The notes below the pieces were generated by a model. It saw nothing but the letters and a program-made list of their open reading frames with translations, made no database searches and had not been told where the DNA came from. From contig NC_085140.1 of NCBI RefSeq assembly GCF_024139115.2, positions 236,098,371 through 236,162,370 on the forward strand: DNA of 64,000 nt, written 5' to 3'. How positions within the stretch are numbered: position 1 is the first letter of the stretch; each line of letters opens with the position of its first letter. A program made the position numbers and the translations under genes. Shown one piece after another: positions 12,101-27,100 of this stretch. Source of the stretch: Armigeres subalbatus. Taxonomy: Eukaryota; Arthropoda; Insecta; Diptera; Culicidae.

Positions 12101-15100
12101 AATGATCGCGACCGATTCGTGGCTTTTAGCATTGTTTTTCTGATCGTCGGTCGTTTCCATTTCTGTAAAGAAAACAAGGAAAAACATCTATTACAGTAAC
12201 TACGCAAGTAAGCGTGTAAATCTTAATACCAGGCATGAAGGCTTGGGCATTTATAATATACAGGAATGGAAAGGTTTGGTAAGAAGAATATGGTTGAGGA
12301 TATCCATCCTGATCCAGATGATAATAGAACCATATGCTATGGGTGTTTCGCTGAGAAATAGTAATCCAAGAAGTTCAGAAAGATGGAATTACCTAGATCT
12401 CAAAGACGTTTAGTAATAGTGCACCATAGCAGCATATATGTTCCACATAGGTTACTGTAACTCATATGCGACCGGATTCAGTCACAATTAAGTTGCTGCA
12501 ATCTTTTTTCTTCTGATTTATGCTTCTTGGGCACTCTGATGTATGCCGAAGGCATGGAATAAGAGACATATGATGCCTATTTTTACTCACTTTGTGGTTA
12601 CTAAGGTACTTTCAAATTTCCCAACATTTCTGACTTGTATCTTGTAATCTCATGTCGAACTCGTTTTTTTTTCTTTGAGTTTGTTTGTCGACTGGCTAAG
12701 ACCAAGCGAAATTCAATTTAAAAAAGTTTCAACCAAGTTTGGAACCAGTTTCAACCTAAGTGCTGTCAAAACGTTTTTTTATTCGCTCAGGTTGGAACTA
12801 GGTTCGGGAATAGAACCCACACTCCACAGCACATGCGTTTAGAGGATTGACGTCGCTAACCGCACAGCCTCAGAGCCCACTGTTGTCTAATACAAGTATA
12901 AAAATATCTTTGGAAAATTGTTCGGGAAGTTATTCAGAAGTTGATTGAGGATTTTCCCTACAGCTTGTGTCCTAAATTAGGTCGGTGGATGGATTGAGTT
13001 TGGGAATTCTCCGTGAAGCCCGTATATAACATCCGATAAAAATTGTCACAAAAGTGTAAGTGAGGAATACCGTATAGATAATATCTAGCATTTCTTATGA
13101 AATTTATCTACGTTTGGAATTTTTCTAATTATTTCTTATAGATTTCTTCCAGTAACCCCTTAGGAGTATTTGATTTGAACAGAAATATATGAGCCTTGAT
13201 TATTTAAGGAGAACTCTCGAGAATTCTTCCAAAAACCCTTCATGAGTTCTTTCAGAATTTCTTTCGGTAACTCTTTTTTGAATTCTTGTATGCATTCCTT
13301 GGCGATATCTTTTAGGAATTCCTCAGTGACATCTTTCAGGCTTATTTTTTTCAAGGAATTCATTCGTGATAAATTCTTTTGGTAATTATTCTATGAATAT
13401 TTTGAGCATTTTCAATGGAAGTTGTCCCAGGGGTTACTATGGAAATTCCTGCAAAAAATCCTTCAGACAACCCCTCTGGAGTATTTTCTGAAGCTCCTTC
13501 AGGAATTCTTCCTTAATTTCCAGCGAGCATTCCTCTGGAAGTTCCTTTAGATATTCGTCCGGAAGATCCATCAAAAATCCCACCGGAAGATCCTTTAGGA
13601 ATTCCTCCAGATGATCTTTCAGGAATCCCTCCGGAAGCTCTTCCAGGAATCGCTCCGGAAGTTCTTTCAGAAATTCTTCCGATAGATCCTTCAGGAATTC
13701 CTCCGGAAGTTCTTTCAGATTTTTTTTCCGATAGATCCTTCAGTAATTCCTCCGGAAGTTCTTCCAAGAATTCCTCCGGAACTTCCTCCAAAAATTCCAA
13801 GTATTCCTCCGGAAGTTCCTTCAGGAATTTCTCCAAAAGTTCCTTCAGGATTTCCTCCAAAAGTTTCCTCAAGAATTCATCCGAAATTTTATCTAGGATT
13901 TCCTCCGAGGAATTTCCGAAGGAATTTATGGAGTTACTTCCGGAGGCATTCCTGGGGAAAATTCCGGAGGAATTCTCGGAGAAACTTCCGAAGGAAAACC
14001 GGAAGAATTCCGTGTGGAGTTTCCTGAGAATTATAGGAATTCTGGTCAAAATTTCTGGGGGACTATTTGGAGTAATTTCTGACTTGAATGACTAGGAAGG
14101 AACTCCTAGAGGATTTCCAGGATCAATTTCTGGAATATTTTCAGGAGGACTTTCTTGGATGAATTTACAGACGATCTCCAGGGGAAACTGCTTTTGGAGC
14201 ATTAGTAGGAGGAGCAAATTTGGAAAATCCTGGAGAATTTTTATTACAGGGTGCTGCAGAAAATAATGCGAACATTGTTTCTGTTGCTTTCAAATCCCAT
14301 TTGAACTGCTCCAAGCAATAATATAAACATTTTTGAGTTCAGTTATCATTGTAAGGTCCTTTCAAACAAATCTACTGAATGTGTGCTCTATTTTTATTAA
14401 TAACTAGCGGAAACTACCCAGCTTTGCCCGGGTGTTGCAAATGTTACAATGAGCTTATTTGCAGCACCGCACTCTAGATCAATGTCCTTGCGTTTGTTTT
14501 GTTTTCCTCAACAGCTGACCCAAAATTGTATTCTAATGATTTTTTACTTTTCCCCGTTAAATTCACCAACTTTTTGTATATACAAACCTTGCGGATCCCA
14601 AAACGAATCGATTAGGGAAAATAGCTTGTAAATCGGTCAACCCGTCCGCAAGTTAAATCGTCAGGAAGGAAATCTCAACTCATTTTTATTATATAGATAT
14701 CCTCAAGCCAACGCTGGAGCTAAAAACACGCCTGTCGAACCTAGTCCTCCGACATCGACTGCCATGCTTATGTTAGGGCCTTCGCACAAGGGTGCGATGG
14801 TTTGCAGGCTAGTGCTTCAAAATATGCCGCAATCCTATTATATAACCCAACGGGTTAAGATTCAGACTGCTAGGGGGCCAGAAATCTTTCGACCAAAATT
14901 TCATATTGTTCTTCAGCCAGTTTGGGTTGATTGGACGTGTGACATGGCGCTCCATCATGCTGTACGACAACGTTATGATCATCGGAGAATTTGGCCTTCA
15001 CCCAGGGAAGCACTTGTTCCTTTGAAATACCGATAAATAATTCCATATTGATTTTAAACCCAACATAAATGAAAACAAACGACAGTTTCAAACCATTGGA

Positions 15101-18100
15101 CGCCTCCAAGCCAAACATCATAACATCAGCCGGATTGGTTTGGAATTAAAGCTTCATTTTCTCCAGAACATCCACAATTTTCTTCGGTGAAATGAACCAG
15201 TCCGTGCGGCCGTTGGCGTCAGCATCGATGCTGAAAAGTTTTTCGCGTCGGAGAACAGGATCATATTTTTTTTTGTCTTGACAGAGCTTGACTCGGCTGC
15301 ATGAGGCAATCCCTTTCGAACATGTTTGAACTTTCTGAAAACTCAGATGTGAATATGTACATTATGTGGAAGATTTTGATTTGGAAATTGAATTGGAGGT
15401 AACCACTTTCCCTTCGATGGGACTCGAGCCCACGACCCTCAGTACGTTGTAAACATTTTGTGAATGAATGTCCAAGTCGGGTGGTTTAATACCCGGAACA
15501 TAGGCAATGAACTTTGATTGAAATGTTTGAACTTGTTTTCGGCGAGAGACCGATGCATGACGAAAGAAATCTAACCACAAACATCAAACGCTAATTTTCT
15601 CGAAAGTAGAAAGTGGTAGAAACTTTTTCAAGGAAAATATTTTGTACCAGGTAGGAAGGAGTCCGCCTAAACCCATAAACCCAGTCCGGAAAATGCGATG
15701 TTATGAAAATGCCTGAATCTATGCCTAACATGAAATGAATGCCTGAATCTATGCCTAACATGAACATAAAATGCCTAACAGAGGAAAAACGAAAATAATA
15801 TCAAGGTAAATTAAAATTAATCGCAGATTTCTTTGAAATTTCACCGGAATCTCAACTGCGGAACTGTGCGGTATTTTTTTCACAGATTTTCGGTGATTTT
15901 GACAGTTGAACAAAGGGAAAAATCACAGAAAGTTGGTGAAACAATTTTCGAAAAATTCTGCTGTTGAGATTAGAAATTATTTAAGTGTGAAGGATGTAAT
16001 ACCTATTCCCGCAATATTATTACAAGAGAATTTTTTTTGAATCATCAAAATTTTTTTGAATCAATAAATTTAGTAAATTTTAGTCTCTAGGTACACTTTT
16101 AAAAGATAGGGGAACACAACTCACCTGTAACATATCCCTTCGGAAGTACTTATAGCAAATGGCTTGCAGCCCTTGCAGTCGCCTCTCCTCGTTCTCAATC
16201 GTTTTCGATGAAGCACCGAGCGAACGCAGATCGTTCACTGTTTTCGTTTGCTCTGCAATCTCGTTCTCCATCATCATGGATCGCTTTTTGGGATCCAAAG
16301 TTGTATCGAACAGAAACTGCGGCAGCGAATCAATCGATTTACGTCCCTTCCCACCGGGATACTCCTGCGAGGCTCGGTTTTCTTCTGACTGGTCAGCGTC
16401 GTCACTATCCGGAGTATCGGAGGAGATTGGATCTTCGTCTTCCGATCCGGTTAACATGGTAAGGGTGTGACCTAATGCGGAGAGTTGTTTGCCGATATTG
16501 ACGTCTAGATGAATGTCTACCCCTTCCATCTGCCATGTCACATTTAAGAACCATTTGGCGTTGTCCGGATGCTTGGCTGCGATCGTACGGGAGCACACTT
16601 CATATGTCCCGTCAGAAACTACACACAGATTCATAATGTTTGAATCGTTCATGTTTGGTTTCCAGTCATCCAGAGAGGAATCGAAGTCCTCTGCAAATCG
16701 CAAACATAGCCCAACGAACCTTCCCTTGGAAACAAGGGAACCGCAGCTACAGGCAGAAATAATTGTATTCTCGAGCGTTATGACTACTGCTCTTTTTTGT
16801 TCGAAGTCATTAACCGATCGGTTACCCCAGTGTTGAGGAGGCTGATTTAGTGGTAAGCAGATTCCCATATCTTCGACCGTTAATTGTAGGAAAAGCGTAG
16901 ACAAGTTCGCAGTGGCCAAATGTTGACTTAACTTCTCAAACGGTACTTTTTCGAAAACTTGCTGGGTAGCCATTAAAACTTCTTTGTTCAGGTTAGCTCG
17001 CTTCTCTGTCCAGTATTCATAGGCATTTTTGTAATTCAACCAAACTAGTATGGCTTTGTCTACGGCGATTGGTTGCACGTATATCAAAGGTCGTTTCAGT
17101 GTGATCAACACCAGTTCTTTATCGTCATTCACCATTTCGTCTTGGAATGCATTCCGGAGACCAATTGTCGTATTAAAGAATGCATATTGCTGAAATTCAG
17201 GTTCAGCTTCATCGAATATAACATTTTTAATAATTTGTCCTAAAGACAGATTGAGATCGATTTGTGCCTTACCAAACAATTTGGTATTAGCCCCTTCTGC
17301 CAAATTCTTAACACGGTTCGATAAGTGCAAATCCAGTTGGCCTGTTTCGAACCGAACTGCAGAATTACATGGCGTTGTAGCCGTTAGCTGAATCCTTTTC
17401 ACCCGTATATTCAACGAAAATAACAATCTTTTGATGTGCTGTGCTCCGTTATCTTCACCGTCCTCCAACCAAATGGGAACAGGTTTCTCTCCACCGTACA
17501 CTTTTTGAACCACTTCGTTTACTTCCTTCATGAAAACCTTCTGTACGAACACCAAGTGATTGAGCAAATCGGTCGAAAGACATCGCTCGAATACTCCTAT
17601 TTCAGCCGATGCAGCCAGATAACCCCCTTGACGCAGCACAACTCCATCAATTGGAGCTTCCTCTGATGAGCTTTCGGGAACATACTCGGCGCTCACATGT
17701 ACTGGTGGTAAAGCGATACACGCCTCTGACGGTAAATTGGTCTCCGTTGCTTGAGCTTTGGTCGTGAAACTCAGAGTATGGTTCGGAAGATCTACGGTGA
17801 ATTTTGCTTTACTGCCCGTAACGCCCGTTGATGTTACATGATCCATCTTGTACTGAGCTTGCAGCGAAGGAAGCAGCGCGGCTGTCACCGACAAGCTTTG
17901 TAGGATGACGTTGAATTGCATTACCAGCGGTTGCAGAAGGCCGTTTGGATTATTAGCAGCCACTTTAGACGTTGTCGTACTTTGTTTCCGAGCCGTTGGG
18001 ACTTTGTCGCGGGCTTCCCGCTGATTATTTAACGGAGATTCAGGTTCTTCATTCTGGCGAGTCATTCTACCGGAAGTTCTAGTAACGCGCAATTCCTGCA

Positions 18101-21100
18101 ACGTTGATGAAATTTGCTTGGAACCCCTGGTCATCATGCCGTGCAAAGCGACTGGGTGCTGCGGAATGTCTATGTTGACTATGCCGATCGAGAGCAGCCC
18201 ATTGTTTTTATCCTTCCCTTTGCGAGTTATGCTCGAATATAAGGTTTGGCTTTTACCGATGGTGACTTTTACGACGGTCCTGGAAAATAAAATAAAAAGA
18301 TTAAGACAATGCTTTGTATAAAAACATAATGGTAGGAAGAAAAGATATTTTAGTTACAAGATAAAGATTGTCGCATGAGCTTATAGAACTAATAGAATTC
18401 AAACAACGGACCCTTAGACTGAGAGCAGAGGGAATTCTGCAACTCACCAATTGCTCAAGTATCCTACATGTTGGTATTCAAATCGATGCTAGGCCATTTG
18501 GCCGAATGAGAAGTGGGGAGTGAGATGTGGAGAATGAGAAGTGAGAAGTGAGTAGTGCGAAGTGAGGAAGAAGTAGAACGGAAAAAGAAAGAAGGAAGAA
18601 GGAAGTTGAAAGAAGAAAGAAGAGAAAAGCAAGAAGAAAAAATAAGAAAAAAAAGAAGAAGGAAGGAGAAATAAGGAATAAGGCTAAAAGAAGTAGGAAG
18701 GAGAAAGAAGGAATAACAAAGGAAAGAAGAAAGAAAGCAGGAAGAAAGAAGGAGTAGCGAAACAGAAAGAAGAAAGAAAGAAAACGAGAGAGAAAAGAGG
18801 AAAGAAGAAACAATAAAGAAGAAAGAAGGAAGAAACAAGAAGGAAAAAGAAATACGAAAGAAGGAAAAAGAAAGAAGAAAAAGAAAGAAGGGAGAAGGAA
18901 AAAAGAAAAGAAAGAAGGTAGAAGAAAGAAGGAATAAGGATGAAGGAGGAAGAAGGAAACAAGGAGAAGGAAGAAAGAAGAAGGAAGAAGGAAGAAAGAA
19001 GATGGAAAACGGAAGAAGGGAGTTTTAAGATGGAAGATGGAAGAAGAAAGAAAAAAGAAGGAATACGGAAAAACTATAAGTGGAGAAAGAAGAAAGCAGA
19101 AGGAAGTAGAAAGGAGGATGAAAGTGTAAGAAAAAAAAAGCGAAGAAGGAAAAAAGGAAAAACGAAGAAGATATAAGTATGAAAAAAGAAGGAAGAATGA
19201 AAAAGAAAGAAGCAAGGATAAAGGAAGAAGCAAGAAGAAAGAAAGAAAGGAGAAAGAAGAAAGAAGGACGAAGAAAGAAGAAAAGATAAAGAAAAAGAAG
19301 AATAAATGAGAAAGAAGAAGGAATGGAAAAAAAAGTAGAAACACAGAGAACAGACATGGAGGCTCGAACAAAATTTCTTGCAAAACATGTGTAAAGAAAC
19401 ACACCGAACCTCAACGCCATCGACGTCGACATTGCAACTCACAATCTCATTTTGACAACACGATGGCGCTGGTATGCTCTTGTATGCATAATGACACTAG
19501 TGCATAGTGGCATTTTTTGATGACGCTAGCGCTGATTATGCACGGGATAACGGCGACATTCCAAAGTTATTTCAAAATGAACAGTAAAAAGTTATCACAA
19601 CATGGCGAGTGCAGCTTCAACGTCTGTTCTCTGTGGTAGAAAGAAGAAAAAGGAAGAAAAAAGAAAGAAGAGGGAAAAAAGAAGAAAAATGAAGTAAGAT
19701 AGAAGAATGAAGAAAGGAGAAGGAAGAAGATAGAAAAAAGAAGAAAGATAGAAGAAAGAAGAAGCATGAAGGATGAAGGAAGTAGGGGAAAGGTGAAGGA
19801 AGAACTTCCCGAACAGCAAAAGTCTGACAAATATGGTTGCAGCAACTTGATTGTGCCTAAATTTGGTTGTATATGAGTTGTGGTAACCTATGTGGAACAT
19901 GTGTGCTGCTAGGCTGCTCATTTTTCACTTTTTTATTCTTGCTGCTCATTCGGCCTAATGACCATTCGGCCAAATGGCCTGACACCTTCGAACCCCATTT
20001 ATGTTACTCAAAAGTACTTACTGCTGATTGGGAGGAAGTCCCTCCAACAGTACAATCATGGCACGTCCAACCTGCCCTGTCAACGAGCATTCCAAGGACG
20101 CTGGCCGAGACTTTTTGCGCCACGTGGTGCTGCAGTGTAGTGCAGTTATTTCTGCTTCCAACTTCAGTCCGCTGAGAGTCGCAAGCAAGCGAGTTCGATG
20201 GATTTTCGCCACTCCAAACACCACCAGCCTGGTACGCTCTTGCGCTACCATACCGACATCTTTAGGTAACGGAGTTCCCGATCCAACATCGTCCTCATCG
20301 TTTCGGTTGCCGGCAGTTTTAATATCTGGTAGAATGTTATACTTTCGCGCCTTGAATTGGCCGGCAGCATCCGGTGAAAGCGATACACTGGAATACACGA
20401 GAATAGGTAATTAGTGAGGCTTTTTATATATTCCATATGTGTGCACTTACCGATGGGAAATAGTTTTGGTTTCTGGCATCGCAGAGTACAGATCCAACAA
20501 GTGATAGATTGTCTTCCAGCATTTCGGTGTGTCCAGCATGCTATGGATCGGTCCCGTAAATGTAGAACGATCGAATGGAGCAGTAATATCTACAAAAGCT
20601 TCATTAACATTGGGCCCTGCATTTTTCGCAAGAGAATGGGGAAACCAATAAAAGGAATCGTGTTGAAATATTGGTTTTTTTCTAATGCTGTTTCAGAAAA
20701 CCAACCAACGCAACAGTTACGTACAGCACAAAGCTTATTCACACAAACCCTCTAAAAAAGTGTGCCCTTCATTATATGAAAAGCCTTTTTGATATTTGAA
20801 TTGGTGTTATGGTTTCGAAATGTTATGGGTGTTATGGGTCCAAAAATAGTTGTGGTCACATACATCACGGATGTGATCACGTCTTTTTTTGACAACCGCG
20901 TTTATCAAAGTAGGGACTTCAAACAGACCGTGGTCGCGTGGTAGCGAAGCAGGAGTTAAAGTCCCTACTGGAGTCCAGCAGGGAGACGGAGAAAAAATCT
21001 GGCATAGCAATATCATCTGAGCATAGGATAGGTATCTTTGCTTGTGCAACGACAATCCCTAATCGATGCGCACAGAAAAGATATTTTCATTTGATCATCT

Positions 21101-24100
21101 GATCGGGTTCTGTTCACGTTGCGAAGGTGTTGCTACAACAAGTGAAAAAAATGTTTCTTCATGGCAAACGTTTTCCCGAGCGAAGTTTGAAAACAAATTG
21201 AAATCTAAAATGATGTCAATTATTTGATTACTTCAGTTGGTCTCGTTTTGTATGGATTGACGGTTAACACAGCAGAAATGCGAGCATATGTTTACACTGA
21301 GGAATCATACTGAAAACAAATGTTGCTGTCAATGAAATGATTTAGTATAATCATAAAAATCTTAATTTAATATCAAAATTATATAATTAAATTATTCTTA
21401 TGTGCATTCATAACAACAGCATATTTTGTTTGCAGGTTGCTTTTAATCTTCGTAAATAACTCCCTTAAGTTAATCGACAGCATAATTTGGTGTAAGGCTG
21501 CTATCATTATGATGATCATTTTTTATAAAATAATAATTGACATCGAATTTTGTTTTCAATGGAATCTCAACGGCAGAGCCTAATATCAATTTGTTATCAT
21601 TTTGTTACCCGACTTTGCTCGGGAACACGCACTTAGAGTAGCCAGAAAGTCGGACAATAACCTGGTGAAAATAATTCTCGACAACGATCTGACGGGCACA
21701 AAAAGCCGAGGTGCGCAGCAATCAATGTGGATCGACCAGTTGGAAGACGATTTTCGGGCCCTACGGTGCCTACTTGGTTTTCGACATGGCAGTCATGGCA
21801 CAAGCTGAATGGAAAAGACTTTTGTCTACTGCAAAGATCTATCACCCTGGCCTTAGCCTGAGTACATAAAAAAAATAAGGCCGGAACAAATTGATTTCTT
21901 CTCTTGTCTCATTAGTATTTTAAAAATCAAGGGGGTGAAATAAAAACATTAATTGATTAAATCGGAAAACTCATCAGTTTTCTTAAAGAATTTTTAATGA
22001 AAGTTCAAACTTTTTATTATTTTTTCGGTAAAACTCCGACATCTCCTCACAAGTAATAAAATTTGGCCACAAAATTTTGAGGCGGGTGGTGACAGAAGAA
22101 GATAATAAAATTTGTTCCGGCCTTCTAATAGAAGTTCCGGAGACTCATAACATTATCAATTCGAAGAACTGAGCAAATGTCTGTCTGCCTTAAGTGCACA
22201 GTAGCAATAAAGCAATAGTATTTTTTAGTGTTTGCATAAGGTTTGTATTCACTATTCAGCATTCGATTGGACATTGAAACAAACTTTGTAAAACCAAATA
22301 TCTGTAGTAGCAAAAATGACAGCTGTCCAACTCAAAGTATTTGCACATAATAGTCATGATGAAGTGAAGAACTTCCCTTCTTAAAAAAAGTCATGATTAA
22401 GCAGTTATAGAATTTTGGATGCATTTTGGTAGCTACGAAATGATCGAAGTTAACTGATTATTAATTAATGTAGTTAAGTACACATGTAAATTGCGAAAAA
22501 AAACCTTATTACTGGAAAAAGTAGCGTTACGGATGCTGCATTTCATACATAATTAGCAAGTTTCCCCGAAACGAAGCAAGTTCATGAACAGCATGATAGA
22601 AAAACATTATTATTCAACACAACACAAAAAATGGTCACAACTTTGGAAAATAACGAAAACGTTACACTTACCCCCATACGTGCTGGACAAACCACCGGTT
22701 AACGAATTCTTCGCTTCCAATGAATTTCTCGACAATGCATCGGCAAAAGTCAACGCGGTTGGACTAGCTTTGATCGGCGTCTGTATCGTTTCATTCAGGT
22801 TCGTGTACCCCAGCTTGCCCTTGACGGACTTACCGGTACTTCGAAGCTTCTGAGCAAAACTATGTGGCCGATTTCGAGAGCTCGGTGATGGCGTTAGCGG
22901 AATCAACGGACCAAGGCTAGGCATTTTAGAACGGCTCACAGAATGGCGCAACTCGTGGCGGATTGGAATGTCTTCGTTGAATTTGTCATAGCGCTCGTCC
23001 GCGTAGTCGAAAATGGTATTGTCAATGTGCGACATAAGCGGTTCGTTCAGCGATCCCATTAATGTTGGGTCGTTCATCTCCGATGCTGTTGGAAAAAGAT
23101 ATTAGTTTATAATGAAATCTGTTTAATTAAAGTCCAATACTAACCCAAACTAGATTCGTCTTTCAAAGGTACACTCCGCTTTCCGTGCTCAGGATGATCT
23201 CGTAACTCGTTCTGAGCATCCTTGACGTTCTGATACATGTTGGTAATCTGATGTAATAGTCTCAGCAAAGGCATGTTTACTTGTTGCGACAGGTAGCGAA
23301 CATTCAAGCTGAAGTTGATCACCGTGCTGGTGTGCTTCTTAAGTTGTCCTCTCGATACGTACAGCATGTGCTGTTTCGCATCATCAGAAAATCCATCGGT
23401 CATCTTCAGTAGTTCCAGTTCCACTCCGACGTGTTCGCATAGGAATGCTGGTTGCTCAGTTGGCATTATGAGGGAGAACTTACCGTTACCTTTTTTGCTC
23501 ATTTTAGGTTTCGGTTTCTTCGCGTCACCCGCCTCACTAACCACGATGTCTATACGCATTGTATCGAACGAGCACACCAACGATAAATTTGTACCAAGGC
23601 TGTCCAACGAGGAGACATCAGTGTTGGATACATTGTTGATCATCTGTTGCGGCATCACTCCCAGACAGGTGAGCATTGGCTCGAAAATCAGGTGCGCATC
23701 AAGAATGCGGTTATTTTCATTCATATACTTTATTGAGTGAATCTCTGGCCGATTTTTTGATGTTTGGCGAGCAGTCTAGTGGTACAGAACAAAAAGTAAA
23801 TAAAATGTTTAAAACGCTAGACAAAAATTTTGACCATTGAGATTGTTATAATGGAACTAGAGAAAATTTTATCTCATGGGCAGTGCTTTAAAATTTAACA
23901 TTCAGGATCATTTTTACTTTAAGTATTGTGAATTCGTTACAGCACACGAGTGGTAAACATTGCATAGGACGAGCATTTAGCGGAAACTATATCACTGATG
24001 GGGCAAGATGGGTCGCCTAAGGCGAACGCTCATTGCCTCAAAATACATTTTGATACATTTTACGTTTTAATTCAACTTTTCAACATGAATATATAGACGA

Positions 24101-27100
24101 ATTTCGCGCCAACTCTTCTATGGGGCTGGCAGCACCATCTCAGAATAGAATGAAACTTGGTAGGCATAAAGATATGGTATTTTTAAGCCACTCTGCATAC
24201 TTAGTTTTTCAAAAATTGTCAAGAGTAACATCTGATAAGGGCCTAATTTTTTTTCATTGATTTTGAAAAAATCGATGTAACTCTAAAATGACAAGACCTA
24301 CAAAAAAGTGTTGTATGGCGGACTGTCGTGAAATTCCCTGAAGTTTTTTTGGAAAAATATCCAAAAAATAATAAACCGATTTCTACGCTGAGGCATTCCA
24401 CGGGGGCATGTCAGTCGATCCTGAGCGACCATTTCGAAAATATTTGAAACTTTGCACAGTTTTTCAATTTCATCTAAATCGTCATTTTTCGATATCAAAT
24501 CTTCATATTGAGTCACGACTAACTTTTAAAAAGGGTGTATGTGAAAATGGTTCAAAAATATTTAAAAAGCTGCACAGCAAAAACGGAATGTTCGATTGTT
24601 ATGATTTTTTCAGCAAAGTTAGACAACTAAATGGTGATTCTTAAAAAAATGCGCACAGTAAAAAAAATTTTTTTTGCCTTTAAAAATATAATTTTGTCAC
24701 AAAACTCAAATATCTCAAAACCCTATCTTTTTGCGAACGTAATTTTTGTAGGGAAAACGGTCCATTATATTAGCTATCTACCATAAAAATTTGGTGATGG
24801 TAAACTAATAAACAAAAAGTTAAGAATAAATTATGCTTTACAATTCTATTTTATGAATTACTGTTTGTTTGTTTGTGTTTTCATTAACAATAGTACAATT
24901 TGGGCTGTTGATTTCTTTTTACAATATATGGGCCTAGATAGAATGGGTCTAATTTTTTACGATTTTCGTTTGTAATATAAATGTGGTCACCGATTCTCAG
25001 ATCTATTGGATTAATTTTCTCGTTTACTACTTTTTGTCTACTTTCTTTTCGCTCTAGCAAATTGTCTCTAGCTAATTTGTTTGTTATATTCAGTTTAAAT
25101 TTTAATTCGTTGTAATATTCCTCAAGGTTATAAATCGGCTCATGGTTTGGCGTTTTCGAAAATCAATTGGTAAATTTGCTTTATGTCCAAATACTAATTC
25201 AAACGGTGTAAAACTGTGCTCGATATGGGGTGTTGTGTTGTAGCTGAATGTATAAAATTGAATCCAATCATCCCAGTCATCTTTGTGATCATTGGTAAAA
25301 CATCGCAGATACTCGTTCAAGCATCTATGATTTCTCTCCAATGCTCCAATTGTCTGTGGGTGATACGCTGTTGAAAATTTTGTTTTATAGATAAAAGTTA
25401 TAAATTTGATCAAGGACTTCGTTGTTATACTCTGTGCCTTGATCTGTTCTAAATTCCACAATATTTCCGTAAATCAGAATAAAATGTTCGACAAGCGCTT
25501 TTGCTATTATTGCTGCTTCTTTTGTAGGTATGGGAATACAAACTACGTATTTGGTTAGATTGCATTGTAGTGTTAGAATATACTGAGTTACCGTTTCTCG
25601 TTCTTATGAACGGTCCAACTGTATCCGCTGAAAGAACTTCGAAAGGTTTTGATGGTGTGGTAGTAATAACTTGATTTTCTTTAGTATGTCGGTGAACTTT
25701 ATTGATTTTGCACATATTGCAAGACTTGACAAAATTTGCAACATCTGCTTTCATGTTTCTCCATTTGTATACTTCTCTTATTTTCAAATACATTCTGTGC
25801 TGTCCAATATGACCTGACGTCGGGGTCATATGGAAATTCTGAAGAACTTCTTTGATTTTTTTCTGTGTTGTCAGTAGTTTTGGAGGATTGAATAATATTA
25901 TTTCGCATTTGGAAATGGCTCTGTTAGCGATTTCCTTGAATGTACTAGCGCTGATTTCTTTGAAAAGTTTATCTTCGAGTGAAATGGCCAATTTATCTCT
26001 TCTATATTTTATTAAAATCTCTTCAATTTTCAGAAGAGCATACTCTAGCGCATGACTTCCGTTATTCAGAGTAATTTCAATACTTCCCAATATTTTTGTA
26101 TAATTATGGCTGTATACATTAAATCTTACTTGGTTTCGGTGCACTTCGCAACCAAGCTTAAGGACTTTTCTGGTCTCAGAGGGATTTTCAGTTTGCCAAG
26201 CATTAAGGTGATCAATCTTATTACTTGGTTCTTCTGATCTTAGTTTACTATTTGATTGTGAACTGTGTTGTTTTCTTGCCATTGCCCTAGTGTTGACTGT
26301 TAAAACTGATAATTTTTTCAGTTCATCTGAATTTGAAGGAATGCGCGAAAGTGCGTCTGCTCCTACATTACTTTTTGCCTGAAACATATTCAATTTCAAA
26401 ATCGAACTCTGCTAAATCTAAGCGCATTCGTGTTAATTTGCTAGTAGGATTCTTCATGCCGAATAGATATACTAGTGGCTTATGATCCGTACGAACTATA
26501 AACTTTTTCCCGTGTAAATAACTTTTAAAATGATTGATGGCCCAATGTATGGCCGTTAGCTCTTTTCAATTGTTGGTTTGTTACTTTCACCTTTTGTGAA
26601 GCTTTTGCTTGCGTAGGCGATTGGTAAATCATGGTTGTCATGTTGTTGTGAAAGAATGGCTCCACACGCTACGTTAGAAGCATCCGTAGTAAGGGTAAAT
26701 TCTTTCGTAAAGTCTGGGTAACGCAAAATTGTCGGAGATATCAGTAATCGTTTTAATTTCTCAAAACTGTTTTGATGTAAATGTGTCCAAGCAAATTTTA
26801 CACCCTTTTTCAATAAATTGTTCAAGGGCTTTGCTATATTCGCAAAATTTGGCACAAACTTTCTGTAATAATTACAGAAAGCGACGAATCGTCGTATTTC
26901 ATCCGCATTTGTAGGTACTGGGAAATCTTTGATGACTTGGAATTTGCTATTGTCTGGTAAAATCCCTTTATCTGTAATACGATGTCCTAGATAAAGAACT
27001 TCTCTTCGAAAAAAGTTGCATTTTCAGGGTTGAGCTTGAGATTATAGTACCTCAAGCGCTCGAAAACCTTTGTAAATTGCTAAGATGATGATTTACTGAC

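Noticed and set aside
13513..14049. 178-codon Glu/Leu-rich open frame
   Set aside because: The 24-bp repeat unit is a multiple of three, so an open frame is expected without selection.
18464..19442. Long Phe/Leu/Ser open frames on the minus strand (up to 308 codons)
   Set aside because: They are the translation of a pyrimidine-rich strand; such tracts lack stop codons by composition and several frames are open at once.
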